Assembly: GCF_037963765.1 (NCBI RefSeq)
Contig: NZ_CP150166.1
Location: 780,001 to 844,000 of the forward strand
DNA from: Sporosarcina sp. FSL W8-0480
GTDB lineage: Bacteria > Bacillota > Bacilli > Bacillales_A > Planococcaceae
Reading direction: 5' to 3'
Length of the DNA: 64,000 nucleotides
Shown here: in pieces, positions 1 to 8,168 of the stretch
Numbering within the stretch: position 1 is the stretch's first letter
Layout of the letters: each line of letters begins with the position of its first letter
Position numbers and translations under genes: made by a program
Notes under the pieces: model-generated
What the model was told of the DNA's origin: nothing
What the model saw: only the letters and a program-made list of their open reading frames with translations
The model's database searches: none

Positions 1-264
1 TTCCACGATAAGTAGTATAATAGGGAAACCACTAACAGGTCAGCAGTCAATTATCTCACATCATTTGCGTTTAAGGATTGAAAATCTTTAGTGTTATGAA
101 ACTCCAAGTGGGGTTCAAACGTATAATAGATATAGATAAGCATAACTGTCCGCCAAGCATCATGCCTACAACTTAAGTCTTAGAATGTTTCCTCCTGCAG
201 ACGGTTTAGCTTCCGGAAAAAATTGTACATACTTGTAGACAGAGATGAGTTAGGGGTTGGGGAG

Positions 265-861
265 ATGGAAAAAACAATTTATATTGTACTTACTGACACC
301 GGCACGTTACTGTCAAAGGCGATCGGAATGTATACGAGGAAAGATTTAAATCATGCCTCAATCGCTTTTGATGAGGAACTGACGGAAATATATAGCTTCG
401 GACGGAAACAGCAATACAATCCATTTATCGGTGGATTTGTACGAGAAAATGTAGCGGAGGGCATTTTTCAAGATGCCGATTGCGCTGTGTATCGGTGTGA
501 AGTTTCTGATGAAGCATACTCACGAATTCGCGAGAAAATACTTCAATTCGAATTGAACCAAAGCATATATAAATATAATTTTATAGGGTTGTTCGGCGTT
601 GCTTTGAATAAAGAGATACGTCGTGAACGAGCATTTTTCTGTTCGCAATTCGTAGCGACAGTTATGCAGGAAAGTGAAATGCATCGTCTTTTGACAACGC
701 CTTGCCTAACAATGCCACATCATTTGACATGCATACCTCATTTGGAGTTAGTTTACGAAGGTGCCCTTCAAACTTATTTAGAACAAGTTAGAGAGCCTCA
801 AGCGGAACGACCAATACGCATGGGACTTATAAAAAGTTTGGCGTTTAGACTACTTGCTTAA
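265..861 (+). CDS. Permuted papain-fold (YiiX/NlpC-P60-like) putative amidohydrolase
   Basis: This encodes a soluble protein of 198 aa. A His in NHASIAFD (about H30) precedes a Cys in FFCSQF (about C126); that His-before-Cys order is typical of circularly permuted NlpC/P60 (YiiX/YaeF-like) enzymes, which cleave or transfer amide or ester bonds. No signal peptide or membrane segment is seen, so it is probably cytoplasmic. I chose the ATG at 265 because AGGGG lies 8 nt upstream; a TTG at 223 in the same frame has no ribosome site. A hairpin terminator follows at once. The substrate is unknown, and the family call rests on two motifs only. Confidence 0.6.
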   Translation: MEKTIYIVLTDTGTLLSKAIGMYTRKDLNHASIAFDEELTEIYSFGRKQQYNPFIGGFVRENVAEGIFQDADCAVYRCEVSDEAYSRIREKILQFELNQSIYKYNFIGLFGVALNKEIRRERAFFCSQFVATVMQESEMHRLLTTPCLTMPHHLTCIPHLELVYEGALQTYLEQVREPQAERPIRMGLIKSLAFRLLA

Positions 862-862
862 T

Positions 863-893
863 GAAAGCTTTTCCATTACGGGAAGCTTTTTTT
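863..893 (+). terminator. Rho-independent terminator
   Basis: An AAAGCTT...AAGCTTT stem with a short loop is followed by a run of T, just after the stop at 861. Confidence 0.7.
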
Positions 894-939
894 AGGTTTT
901 AATGCGATAATGAAAAAAAGACGAATAAAGGATGACACG

Positions 940-2136
940 ATGACGAAAACAATAGATGTACAAGTAAATGCACAAAGTATAGCGGCGTTTAAGAAGGGAT
1001 ATCCACTTATATTAAAGGATGCTGTGGTGAATCCGGAAGTGCTGAAAGAGGAAGGCACGCTCATCCGCTTAATCGATAAATACCGTAAGTTTGTCGCGAA
1101 AGGCTATTATGGCAATCAAAACAAAGGTATCGGATGGGTATTGACGAGGGATGACAATGAGGAGATTGACTTTGAATTTTTCGAATCAAGGATCTCAGGA
1201 GCCCTTTCACGCCGAGAGTCTTTTTTCGAAGATAGCGAGACGACCGCATTCCGTGTCTTCAATGGTGAAGGCGATGGGATCGGCGGATTGACAATCGATT
1301 ATTTTGACGGCTTTTACATGGTCAGCTGGTATAGTGAAGGCATCTACTCGATGAAGCATCACGTTTATGGAGTTTTGGACAAACTTGTGGACTACAAGGC
1401 AATCTATGAGAAAAAGCGATTCGATACGAAAGGCCAATACATCGAGCAGGATGATTTCGTGAAGGGTACGCCTGGAGATTTCCCAATCATTGTAAAAGAA
1501 AATGGCATGAACTTTGCTGTTGATTTGAATGATGGGGCTATGACGGGCATTTTCCTCGATCAGCGAGATGTGAGGAAAGCGTTGCGCGACAAATATTCAG
1601 ACGGCAAGCATGTGCTGAATACATTTTCGTATACAGGTGCGTTTTCGGTTGCTGCAGCTCTCGGTGGTGCACGTGAGACGACGAGCGTCGATTTGGCAAA
1701 GCGCAGTTTGCCGAAGACAATTGAGCAGTTCAGCGTGAATGGCATTGATTATGAAGCGCAAAACATTAAAGTGATGGACGTGTTTGATTATTTCCGTTAC
1801 GCGAAACGCCACGAGCTGAAATTTGACGTCGTCGTTCTCGACCCGCCAAGTTTTGCACGTTCGAAGAAATATACATTCAGCACAGCAAAGGATTATCCGG
1901 CGCTGCTTGAAGATGCTATTGCTATTACGGAAAAGAACGGCATCATCGTTGCTTCAACGAATAACGCAAGCTTCAGCATGAAGAAGTTCAAGTCGTTTAT
2001 CGATAAAGGATTTGCGGATGCCGGTTCACGGTATAAAATTCTTGAGGAATCCTCATTGCCAAAAGATTTCCGTACAAACCGCGACTTCCCGGAATTTAAC
2101 TATTTAAAGGTTGTCATCTTACAGAAGCTGAAATAA
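940..2136 (+). CDS. Class I SAM-dependent rRNA methyltransferase, RlmI-like
   Basis: A protein of 398 aa that matches the RlmI/YwbD family, which methylates C5 of a cytosine in 23S rRNA. The N-terminal ~80 residues look like a PUA RNA-binding domain. A Rossmann methyltransferase domain follows, with NTFSYTGAFSVAAALGG as the SAM loop and DPPSFARSK as the catalytic DPP motif. The ATG at 940 has AAAGGA about 8 nt upstream; an in-frame ATG at 910 has no site. It stands alone between two terminators. Which base it modifies is inferred from the family. Confidence 0.85.
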   Translation: MTKTIDVQVNAQSIAAFKKGYPLILKDAVVNPEVLKEEGTLIRLIDKYRKFVAKGYYGNQNKGIGWVLTRDDNEEIDFEFFESRISGALSRRESFFEDSETTAFRVFNGEGDGIGGLTIDYFDGFYMVSWYSEGIYSMKHHVYGVLDKLVDYKAIYEKKRFDTKGQYIEQDDFVKGTPGDFPIIVKENGMNFAVDLNDGAMTGIFLDQRDVRKALRDKYSDGKHVLNTFSYTGAFSVAAALGGARETTSVDLAKRSLPKTIEQFSVNGIDYEAQNIKVMDVFDYFRYAKRHELKFDVVVLDPPSFARSKKYTFSTAKDYPALLEDAIAITEKNGIIVASTNNASFSMKKFKSFIDKGFADAGSRYKILEESSLPKDFRTNRDFPEFNYLKVVILQKLK

Positions 2137-2147
2137 GGAACTGGACG

Positions 2148-2175
2148 CCACCTCCTGTACGGGGGTGGTTTTTTG
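2148..2175 (+). terminator. Rho-independent terminator
   Basis: CCACCTCC pairs with GGGGGTGG around a 5-nt loop and is followed by six T. Confidence 0.8.
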
Positions 2176-2238
2176 TTAAGATTGCAATTACCGAAAGAAA
2201 AAAGTTCAATAGATAGAAAGAGAGAAGGGGGAGTGCGG

Positions 2239-2859
2239 ATGATTGAGGCGGTTTTGCATGGTGCAATCTTGGCCCTCGGGTTGATAATCCCGTTGGGGGC
2301 TCAAAATGTGTTTGTGTTCAATCAGGGGGCATTGCAACCGAGGTTGGTGAAGGCACTGCCTGTGGTCGTTACTGCAGGGATTTGCGATACGATATTAATC
2401 GTGGCGGCCGTTTCGGGCGTCTCGTTACTCATTTTGACGTTCCAGTGGCTGGAAACAATTATTTTTGCAGTAGGAATCTTGTTTTTAATCTTCATCGGAA
2501 TTTCCCTTTGGCGGAGTGCCCCATCCGCGGCAATAGCGGAAGAGGAACGATTTTCTCCCAAAAAGCAAATCATGTTCGCTGCATCGGTATCCTTATTGAA
2601 CCCTCATGCAATCCTTGATACGATCGGCGTCATCGGTTCGAACGCGTTAAGTTATTCAGGGGAGACTCGAGTTGCGTTCACGTTGACGACAATCATCATT
2701 TCATGGTGTTGGTTTTTCGGGCTCGCACTTGCAGGAAGGCTGCTTGGCAAGATGGATACAAGAGGGAAATTCATTGGCTTGTTGAATAAAATCTCCGCTT
2801 TCGTCGTATGGGGAGTTGCGGTGTATATGGCATTCCGGATATGGGGCAAGTTTTTTTGA
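2239..2859 (+). CDS. LysE/ArgO family amino-acid exporter
   Basis: A 206-aa integral membrane protein with about six hydrophobic segments. The N-terminus carries the LysE-family signature GLIIPLGAQNVFVFNQGA, and a conserved SLLNPHAILDTIGVIG lies mid-protein. Family members export basic or other amino acids to relieve excess. The start at ATG 2239 follows AAGGGGGAG; an upstream in-frame TTG at 2173 would extend into the terminator of the preceding gene. It converges on the DUF3021 operon, with a four-copy repeat array between them. The substrate cannot be read from the sequence. Confidence 0.85.
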   Translation: MIEAVLHGAILALGLIIPLGAQNVFVFNQGALQPRLVKALPVVVTAGICDTILIVAAVSGVSLLILTFQWLETIIFAVGILFLIFIGISLWRSAPSAAIAEEERFSPKKQIMFAASVSLLNPHAILDTIGVIGSNALSYSGETRVAFTLTTIIISWCWFFGLALAGRLLGKMDTRGKFIGLLNKISAFVVWGVAVYMAFRIWGKFF

Positions 2860-2863
2860 ATAT

Positions 2864-2937
2864 ATCTATTGAATCGGTAAATTTATCTATCGAATGCTGT
2901 AAGTTATCTATCGAATCCACTGTTTTATCTATCGAAT
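2864..2937. repeat. Phased word array, ATCTATCGAAT, 21-bp period, 4 units
   Basis: The word ATCTAT(C/T)GAAT starts at 2864, 2885, 2906 and 2927, exactly 21 bp apart, with unrelated 10-nt tails. It fills the gap between two convergent genes and begins 5 nt after the LysE stop. It contains no sensible gene. Confidence 0.85.
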
Positions 2938-2973
2938 AGTGAAACTTTTCACCAAGTCAGGACTTTAAGACCG

Positions 2974-3008
2974 AAAAAAGGAGCGAGGGATTACAACTCC
3001 CTCAGCTC
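2974..3008 (-). terminator. Terminator of the leftward ABC/LytTR operon
   Basis: Read on the minus strand, GAGCTGAGGGA pairs with TCCCTCGCTC and is followed by CTTTTTT. The stem overlaps the last codons of the DUF3021 gene. Confidence 0.75.
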
Positions 3009-3401
3009 CTCATTCAATTTCTCAGCTTGCTTTCTGAAATACATGTAAAACGCGGCCCAAATGATTGCATAGAACCCAATGAAAATACCAAGCATGCTGA
3101 GGAATCCTTTCATCGTAAAAGGAATCCACCCGATGACGAACGCAACTATGAAGTATAGCGCAGTGACGCTGAGGAAATGCAACGTCGTTTGCATTGGCAA
3201 TGTCAGTTTCTCATTTTCAAAAAGCAATGGTGTCACTGTAAAGAACCAGCCGCAGAATACAGTTCCTATCACATTTTTAGATAATATGGCTGCATCCAAC
3301 ATATCTTTATCGCCAAAATGTATGACCGCCATTATTGTAACGAGGGCGAGGAATGAGCCGAAAAAGATGCCTAATATGCTTCTTGTCAAAAACGTCTTCA
3401 T
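2991..3401 (-). CDS. DUF3021 family membrane protein
   Basis: A 136-aa protein with four predicted membrane segments (about residues 8-28, 40-60, 72-92 and 102-122) and a charged C-terminal tail. This is the size and topology of DUF3021 proteins, which are usually encoded right after a LytTR DNA-binding protein. Here the start overlaps the LytTR stop by 4 nt, so the two are translationally coupled. By analogy with LytTR regulatory systems (HdrRM, BrsRM) it may hold the regulator inactive at the membrane; that role is inference. Confidence 0.8.
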   Translation of the reverse strand: MKTFLTRSILGIFFGSFLALVTIMAVIHFGDKDMLDAAILSKNVIGTVFCGWFFTVTPLLFENEKLTLPMQTTLHFLSVTALYFIVAFVIGWIPFTMKGFLSMLGIFIGFYAIIWAAFYMYFRKQAEKLNEELREL

Positions 3402-3856
3402 CCATTTTTCCTCCTGTTCATCTTCAATGCTTCCTTAATGCCGCCCACATATGTCCGCGACACATACTCCTTTGCACCTGATTTGAAGTGAACTACCAAT
3501 GTCCCATTAAAAGAGGCTTCAAATCGGCTTAGTTCATGCAAATTGGCGATGACCGATTTCGACAGCCTGATGAACTTTGTAGAAGGAAGTATTTCCTCAA
3601 GCTCATATAACTTCTCCTTCAAAGAAAAGGAGCCTACCGCCGTCACTGCCATGACACCCTCCTTCTCCGTATGGAAATAATGAATTTCGTCCGGCTTCAA
3701 AATATGCTGCATCTCACCGTCTTTCCCAACGAGAAACTCTGTTTTCTTCCCCTTCAAAAAATCAAGGATCTCTTTTATCGAATCATCCACTTCATTGCAA
3801 TGGATGGTTACTTTTGTCTCTTCATAATCGCTGTCGATATCCAAGGTAACTTTCAT
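3398..3856 (-). CDS. LytTR family DNA-binding transcriptional regulator
   Basis: A 152-aa protein with no receiver domain. The C-terminal half (about residues 50-150) is a LytTR domain: it contains DEIHYFHTEKEGVMAV, FIRLSKSVIANLHEL and a KEYVSRTYVGGIKEAL ending. The start at 3856 is preferred because GGGGG lies 9 nt upstream; the ATG at 3865 abuts that site. It is third in a leftward operon of ABC ATPase, permease, LytTR and DUF3021. LytTR proteins bind two direct repeats about 21 bp apart, and a matching pair lies upstream of the operon at 5474-5501. Confidence 0.88.
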   Translation of the reverse strand: MKVTLDIDSDYEETKVTIHCNEVDDSIKEILDFLKGKKTEFLVGKDGEMQHILKPDEIHYFHTEKEGVMAVTAVGSFSLKEKLYELEEILPSTKFIRLSKSVIANLHELSRFEASFNGTLVVHFKSGAKEYVSRTYVGGIKEALKMNRRKNG

Positions 3857-3898
3857 TTTGTCCATCCCCCTTCACCATATAATACCATTGGAAAAGGA

Positions 3899-4642
3899 TT
3901 ATTTTCTTAGTTTATTTGCAAAACGGAGTATGAAAAGTGATACGATTACGCAGCTGATAATAAATCCGATTGATAGCAGAGTGCTGCTATCCCATTGAAA
4001 TTGACCGTTCCAGACGGCGATAAATAATTGATTCATATGGTAGATTGGGTTGAATTCTGCAATTACCTGAACGAATTTCGGCATCATATCGATTGGCATT
4101 GTGAATCCGCCAGTGAACATGACAATTTGAAAAATGACGATGGAGAAAACGAGTGCGCCATTCATGCTTGTGAATAAAGAATAGATAGCGGAAGAAATGA
4201 TGAGTAAGGCGGCATTGAAAAGCATGAACGTGATGAACGCCATTATGAAATTAATTGGATGGAATGAAAGGTCATAAGCAACCATTCCAATGAAAAATAC
4301 TAAGAAATAGCCGAAGCTTGTAATAATGATAGCTCTAAGAATATTTGAGATGAGCAATGTCCTTTTTGGAACAGGTGATAAATTGATGCGCTTTTCGACA
4401 CCAGTTGTCCGGTTCATCACCTGATCGAATCCGAATGCGAAAAAGACGACACCGAATGTAATAAGAAGGATGAAGGAAGGCGTGTACGTTTCAGCATAAC
4501 TAAGATTGCCTGCATACATAGTGTCACCGAAAAGTTGGCCCATGAATAAATACGTAACCGGTGGAACGATGATCGTGAATACCATATAAAAGATTTCCCT
4601 TGAGAACATCAGTAAATCGTACTTAAGTTGAGTCGCTAACAT
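3899..4642 (-). CDS. ABC-2 type transporter permease
   Basis: A 247-aa protein with six predicted membrane segments, the layout of ABC-2 permeases that export drugs, peptides or lipids. The start follows GGAGG by 7 nt. It lies 12 nt downstream of the ATPase gene stop and is followed by the LytTR regulator, so all four genes are probably one transcript. The cargo is unknown. Operons of this form in Firmicutes are often linked to antimicrobial peptide stress or bacteriocin export; here that is only a guess. Confidence 0.85.
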   Translation of the reverse strand: MLATQLKYDLLMFSREIFYMVFTIIVPPVTYLFMGQLFGDTMYAGNLSYAETYTPSFILLITFGVVFFAFGFDQVMNRTTGVEKRINLSPVPKRTLLISNILRAIIITSFGYFLVFFIGMVAYDLSFHPINFIMAFITFMLFNAALLIISSAIYSLFTSMNGALVFSIVIFQIVMFTGGFTMPIDMMPKFVQVIAEFNPIYHMNQLFIAVWNGQFQWDSSTLLSIGFIISCVIVSLFILRFANKLRK

Positions 4643-4654
4643 ATGAATTCCTCC

Positions 4655-5374
4655 TTAAATGGATACCTTTGAAAGATAAAAATCGTTGATAGATTTATAA
4701 CCCGAAGATAAAATCCCTTGAGTCGTATCGAACACTTCATTGACTCCGTCATTCAGAAGCATCACTTTATCGCAATAGAGTTCGACTTCATCCATATTAT
4801 GTGTCGTTAAAATGACCGTGCCGCCTGTACGCTTGTTGTACTCGGAAATGTACATCCAAAGCATATTCCGCATATGGGGATCGAGACCGGTCGTCGGTTC
4901 ATCTAAAATAAGCATTTTTGGCTCGGATAAAAAGGCGATTGCAAGACTGACAATTTGTTTCCATCCACCGGATAGCTTATCGAAGTATTTCTTCCGGTGC
5001 GGCTGAAGTTTGAAGTCGATGATGATTTGCTCAATATCGACAGGTGATTTGTAATACGTTTTGAAGAGCTTTAGAAGCTCCGCGACTTTTAGTGTTTTAT
5101 AAAATTGAGTAGGTTGCAATACAGCAGATATATCTTTTCGTACGTTCTCGAGCCCGCTATATGATAAGGTCCGAAGTTCTTTATCGAATAACAGTACATT
5201 CCCTTCGTCATACGATTTCAAAGTCATCAGGATTTCAAGGAATGTTGATTTACCTGCACCGTTTTTCCCGATTACGCCGATGATTTCTCCAGCCTGTGCT
5301 TTGAAATCAATGCCCCGTAATACTTTGTGCGCCCCATAAGCTTTTTGCAAATTGCTAACATGAACAATCTCCAT
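4655..5374 (-). CDS. ABC transporter ATP-binding protein
   Basis: A 239-aa ATPase subunit. It shows Walker A GKNGAGKST, signature LSGGWKQ, Walker B MLILDEPTTGLDP and the switch His in TTHNMDEVE. The signature has Trp where Gln or Met is common. The start is the ATG at 5374, with GGAGGG upstream; the open frame runs further up but has no ribosome site. It is first in the four-gene leftward operon and powers the adjacent ABC-2 permease. A LytTR-type direct repeat lies about 100 nt upstream. Confidence 0.9.
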   Translation of the reverse strand: MEIVHVSNLQKAYGAHKVLRGIDFKAQAGEIIGVIGKNGAGKSTFLEILMTLKSYDEGNVLLFDKELRTLSYSGLENVRKDISAVLQPTQFYKTLKVAELLKLFKTYYKSPVDIEQIIIDFKLQPHRKKYFDKLSGGWKQIVSLAIAFLSEPKMLILDEPTTGLDPHMRNMLWMYISEYNKRTGGTVILTTHNMDEVELYCDKVMLLNDGVNEVFDTTQGILSSGYKSINDFYLSKVSI

Positions 5375-5410
5375 TTTCAAATTCCCTCCGTCGCTGTTCT
5401 TTGTACACTT

Positions 5411-5501
5411 ACTATATACAGAGATTCGGAATCCGTATGCCGATTTTCGATGACTGGTAGATATTCTACTGTTAGTTGCAAAAAAACGGAGGTCAGTTGC
5501 A
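5411..5501 (-). promoter_or_regulatory. Putative LytTR operator and promoter of the ABC/LytTR operon
   Basis: AGTTGCA occurs as a direct repeat at 5474-5480 and 5495-5501, 21 bp apart. LytTR regulators bind two direct repeats of about 9 bp separated by 12-13 bp, which gives this spacing. A TATA-rich minus-strand -10 candidate lies at 5411-5418 with no good -35, as expected for an activator-dependent promoter. The assignment is inference. Confidence 0.4.
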
Positions 5502-5608
5502 TAAGGGGAAGGGGTTTTCTTGAGCATGCTGAGTTATGCGTGAGTTTGATATACTTTTGCACCCTCGGGACCTCTTGCGCAATGCAAGCAAGGAATATTT
5601 TAGCTCAA

Positions 5609-5762
5609 GGTCCATTCTTTCGCACAAGGGTCCATTCATTCGAGTTGAAGGTCCATTCTTTCGCACAAGGGTCCATTCTTTCGCACAAGGGTCCATTCAT
5701 TCCAGTTTAAGGTCCATTCTTTCATACAAGAGTCCATTCATTCCAGTTTAAGGTCCATTCTT
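5609..5762. repeat. Phased word array, GGTCCATTC, left part
   Basis: GGTCCATTC recurs every 20 or 21 bp, eight times (one copy begins AGTCC). Two tail types mostly alternate: a 20-bp unit ending TTCGCACAAG and a 21-bp unit ending ATTCCAGTTTAA. The last unit is cut by the IS256-family insertion. The array lies between divergent genes. Confidence 0.9.
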
Positions 5763-5868
5763 AGTCAAGTCCTTAGTCTTGTGTAAATTCCCTTTAATGT
5801 TTTCAGGTTAATATAAGACGTTACAAATATGTTAGGCAATACTGGATATGCCTACGAAACTCTATCTC

Positions 5869-5979
5869 GCAACTTTACTTGGAGAGGCGGACATGATAGC
5901 CTTGGCGGGAAAAGCCAGCCCTAACGGCTGGGTTTCCTGGCTTGGGACTCATGCCCGCAGAGGCTCCAAGTCAAGTTGC
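5869..5979. other. Long imperfect hairpin inside the IS256-family element
   Basis: GCAACTTTACTTGGAG (5869-5884) pairs with CTCCAAGTCAAGTTGC (5964-5979) at 15 of 16 positions. Inside it GCGG.CATGA pairs with TCATG.CCGC, and the core AGCCAGCC-loop-GGCTGG forms the tip. The GC-rich structure sits between the transposase stop and the left end. It may be a terminator-like RNA fold, a cargo ncRNA or a nested palindromic element. Confidence 0.65.
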
Positions 5980-5997
5980 TTCACGATGCATCAAGTC

Positions 5998-7176
5998 TTA
6001 CGACTTTTTAGCTGTAAACAATCGTTTATTCCAGTATTTATTTGATTCGACATAACTGATGAGTACGGCGCCAATCAACCTAAAAGCGGATTGGGTATTC
6101 GGGAAGATCCGGATAACTCTTTCACGCCTGCGGATCTCTTCATTCAGCCTTTCTACACCATTAGTGCTTCGTATCGACTTGCGATGGGCGATAGGAAAAT
6201 TCATGTATTGGATTGAGTCTTCAAATCCCTCGTCAAGTATTTTTAATGCTTTTTGGTACTTGGGATTCTCTTCGTACTTTTCAAAGAACAGCTCTTTCAG
6301 ACTTCGCACGGTGTCCATATCTTCTGCGGCAAATATGCTTTTTAGTAGACTGATTGCTTCCTGGTTGTCCTTTTTAGGGAAAGCTTCTACGATGTTGCGT
6401 TTGAAGTGGACATTGCATCGCTGCCAAGAGGTTCCTAAAAAATCCTCTTGAATGGCTTTTTTAAGACCTTCATGGGCATCGGAAACAACCAGTTTTGGTG
6501 ATTGTAGACCTCTTGAAATAAGATGTTGGAAAAAGGAGGACCAACTCTTATAACTTTCGTTATGATCTACTTTCAACCCTAAGATTTCCCGACGACCTTC
6601 CTTGTCCACTCCCAAAGCGATGTAGACGGCTTTAGAGACTACACGGTTGTGCTCCCTAACTTTAATGTACATTGCGTCCACAAATAAGTAAGGATAAAAG
6701 TTTGTATTCAAAGGACGATTTGCCCATTCATTGACAATGGGATCCAGTTTCGCTGTAAGGGAGGAAACGAATGATTTTGACACACTCTTACCGCAAAGCT
6801 GTTCAACAATCTTGGTGACTTTTCGTGTTGACACCCCATTCACAACCATTTCAAGCATGGATAGAACAAGGGCTTGGTCACATCGCGCATATCTTTCAAA
6901 GACTGAGGGAGCGAAATCACCTTGGCGAGTACGGGGAACCTTCAAAGTAATCTTTCCGATACTCATGGTAAAATCACGCTCATAATATCCGTTTCGATAA
7001 TCTACACGGTCGGCAGAACGCTCGTAGGACGCAGCGTTCAAGTACTCATCCCGTTCCATTTCCATGTATTCGTTCAGGACTAAAACGATTGTGGATTTGA
7101 CGACAGCATCAATGTTTGAATTCATCACAGAGTCTTTTAAAACATCCATATCTAGGTTAAAATTAAGTTGGGCCAT
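5998..7176 (-). CDS. IS256 family transposase
   Basis: A 392-aa mutator-type transposase, the usual family length. The DDE catalytic set is visible: Asp in FVDAMYIKV, Asp in VVSDAHEGLKKA, and Glu in TNGVERLNEEIRRR. The CNVHFKRN segment between the second Asp and the Glu is a further IS256 hallmark. I chose the ATG at 7176 because GGAGG lies 8 nt upstream; a TTG at 7191 overlaps that site. No frameshift or stop is seen, so the gene appears intact. It promotes cut/copy transposition of the surrounding 1.5-kb element. Confidence 0.95.
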   Translation of the reverse strand: MAQLNFNLDMDVLKDSVMNSNIDAVVKSTIVLVLNEYMEMERDEYLNAASYERSADRVDYRNGYYERDFTMSIGKITLKVPRTRQGDFAPSVFERYARCDQALVLSMLEMVVNGVSTRKVTKIVEQLCGKSVSKSFVSSLTAKLDPIVNEWANRPLNTNFYPYLFVDAMYIKVREHNRVVSKAVYIALGVDKEGRREILGLKVDHNESYKSWSSFFQHLISRGLQSPKLVVSDAHEGLKKAIQEDFLGTSWQRCNVHFKRNIVEAFPKKDNQEAISLLKSIFAAEDMDTVRSLKELFFEKYEENPKYQKALKILDEGFEDSIQYMNFPIAHRKSIRSTNGVERLNEEIRRRERVIRIFPNTQSAFRLIGAVLISYVESNKYWNKRLFTAKKS

Positions 7177-7272
7177 TTTCCATTCCTCCAAATGTTTATC
7201 GTGGTTGAAAACATTTTATCACAAGGGATGGAAAAGGCCTTTTCCTATTTACACAATTATATGGACTTAATC

Positions 7273-7412
7273 CCATTCTTTCGCACAAGGGTCCATTCAT
7301 TCCAGTTAAGGTCCATTCTTTCGCATGAGGGTCCATTCATTCCAGTTTAAGGTCCATTCTTTCGCACAAGGGTCCATTAATTACAGCTCAAGGTCCATTC
7401 TCTCTATTTCAA
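7273..7412. repeat. Phased word array, GGTCCATTC, right part
   Basis: The array resumes at the right target duplication, with about six more GGTCCATT words 20-21 bp apart, and decays near 7412. A short open stretch with no start (7414-7497) follows. Confidence 0.9.
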
Positions 7413-7527
7413 GATTTTTCGGAAAATATATGACGCAGAAGGAAACCAAATCGACGATGAATTCGTCACAGTAAATAGTGCAATCGCAAAATTATGAACT
7501 ATTTCTTACTTACAAGGGGGATGGGAA

Positions 7528-8070
7528 ATGATTATTATGATCAACGGGGCGTTTGGTGTCGGGAAGACATCGGTTGCAAATGAACTATTGCGTAGATTGG
7601 ACGGAGCTATGCTATTTGATCCGGAAGCGATTGGGTTCATGCTGAGGCATATTATCCCGCAAGAAATGAAATTGGATAGAGAGAAAACCGGGGATTTTCA
7701 AGACTTGGAAATGTGGAGGCCATTGACGGTCGAAGTGGCAAAACAGCTTCGCGAGACGTATGGGAAAGACTTGATCGTGCCGATGACGATTTACAATAAG
7801 GACTATTTTAATACAATCCATGGTGGTTTTAGGCGAATTGATCCTGAAACGTATCATTTCTGTTTGGTCGCTAAAAAGGAGACTATCCATCAACGACTCA
7901 TTGAACGTGGGGAAGAGGAAGGCAATTGGTGCTTCCAGCAGACGGATAAATGCCTATCAGGGTTTGAGGACTTCCGTTTTGAACAATTCATACAAACTGA
8001 CGATACCGGGATTGAAGAAATTGCTAATTTCATTTGCAAGGAGACTGCAGTTAAGTCGATAAATAACTGA
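7528..8070 (+). CDS. P-loop ATPase/kinase-fold protein, TmrB-like
   Basis: A 180-aa protein with the Walker A motif GAFGVGKTS at residues 7-15. It resembles the tunicamycin-resistance protein TmrB along its length: NGAFG.GKT, DPE..GF.LR...P, IVPMTI, and a C-terminal FE..IQTD stretch. TmrB is an ATP-binding protein thought to keep tunicamycin out of the cell. Whether this protein gives resistance is inference; many paralogues are simply annotated AAA-family ATPases. It starts after AAGGGGG. It stands alone between the repeat array and the chemoreceptor gene. Confidence 0.75.
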   Translation: MIIMINGAFGVGKTSVANELLRRLDGAMLFDPEAIGFMLRHIIPQEMKLDREKTGDFQDLEMWRPLTVEVAKQLRETYGKDLIVPMTIYNKDYFNTIHGGFRRIDPETYHFCLVAKKETIHQRLIERGEEEGNWCFQQTDKCLSGFEDFRFEQFIQTDDTGIEEIANFICKETAVKSINN

Positions 8071-8168
8071 CAAAAACTTACCATTCAGTAATCTTAACAA
8101 ACACTTTACATCATACTTTTTCCCTATGACCTATACTTGCTATAGACTATAGATCATCAAGGGGATGC

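Larger units (their letters stand above)
5763..7272 (-). mobile_element. IS256-family insertion sequence, complete
   Basis: The element is 1510 bp with one transposase gene. Imperfect terminal inverted repeats are seen: the left end starts AGTCAAGTCCTTAGTC and the right end, read inward, starts GATTAAGTCCATATAA; both then continue with TTGTGTAAAT (19 of 26 positions agree). CCATTCTT flanks both ends (5755-5762 and 7273-7280), an 8-bp target duplication of the size typical for IS256. Joining the flanks restores a perfect array unit, so the insertion is young or well preserved. Downstream of the transposase is a 111-nt hairpin (5869-5979). Confidence 0.9.

Noticed and set aside
1-222. Riboswitch or RNA gene at the left edge
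   Set aside because: A TATAAT at 16-21 and a short hairpin are seen, but no known riboswitch core or tRNA fold.
7414-7497. A 28-codon open stretch ending in a stop, just before the TmrB-like gene
   Set aside because: It may be the tail of a lost gene, but it has no start or recognisable family and is too short to assign.
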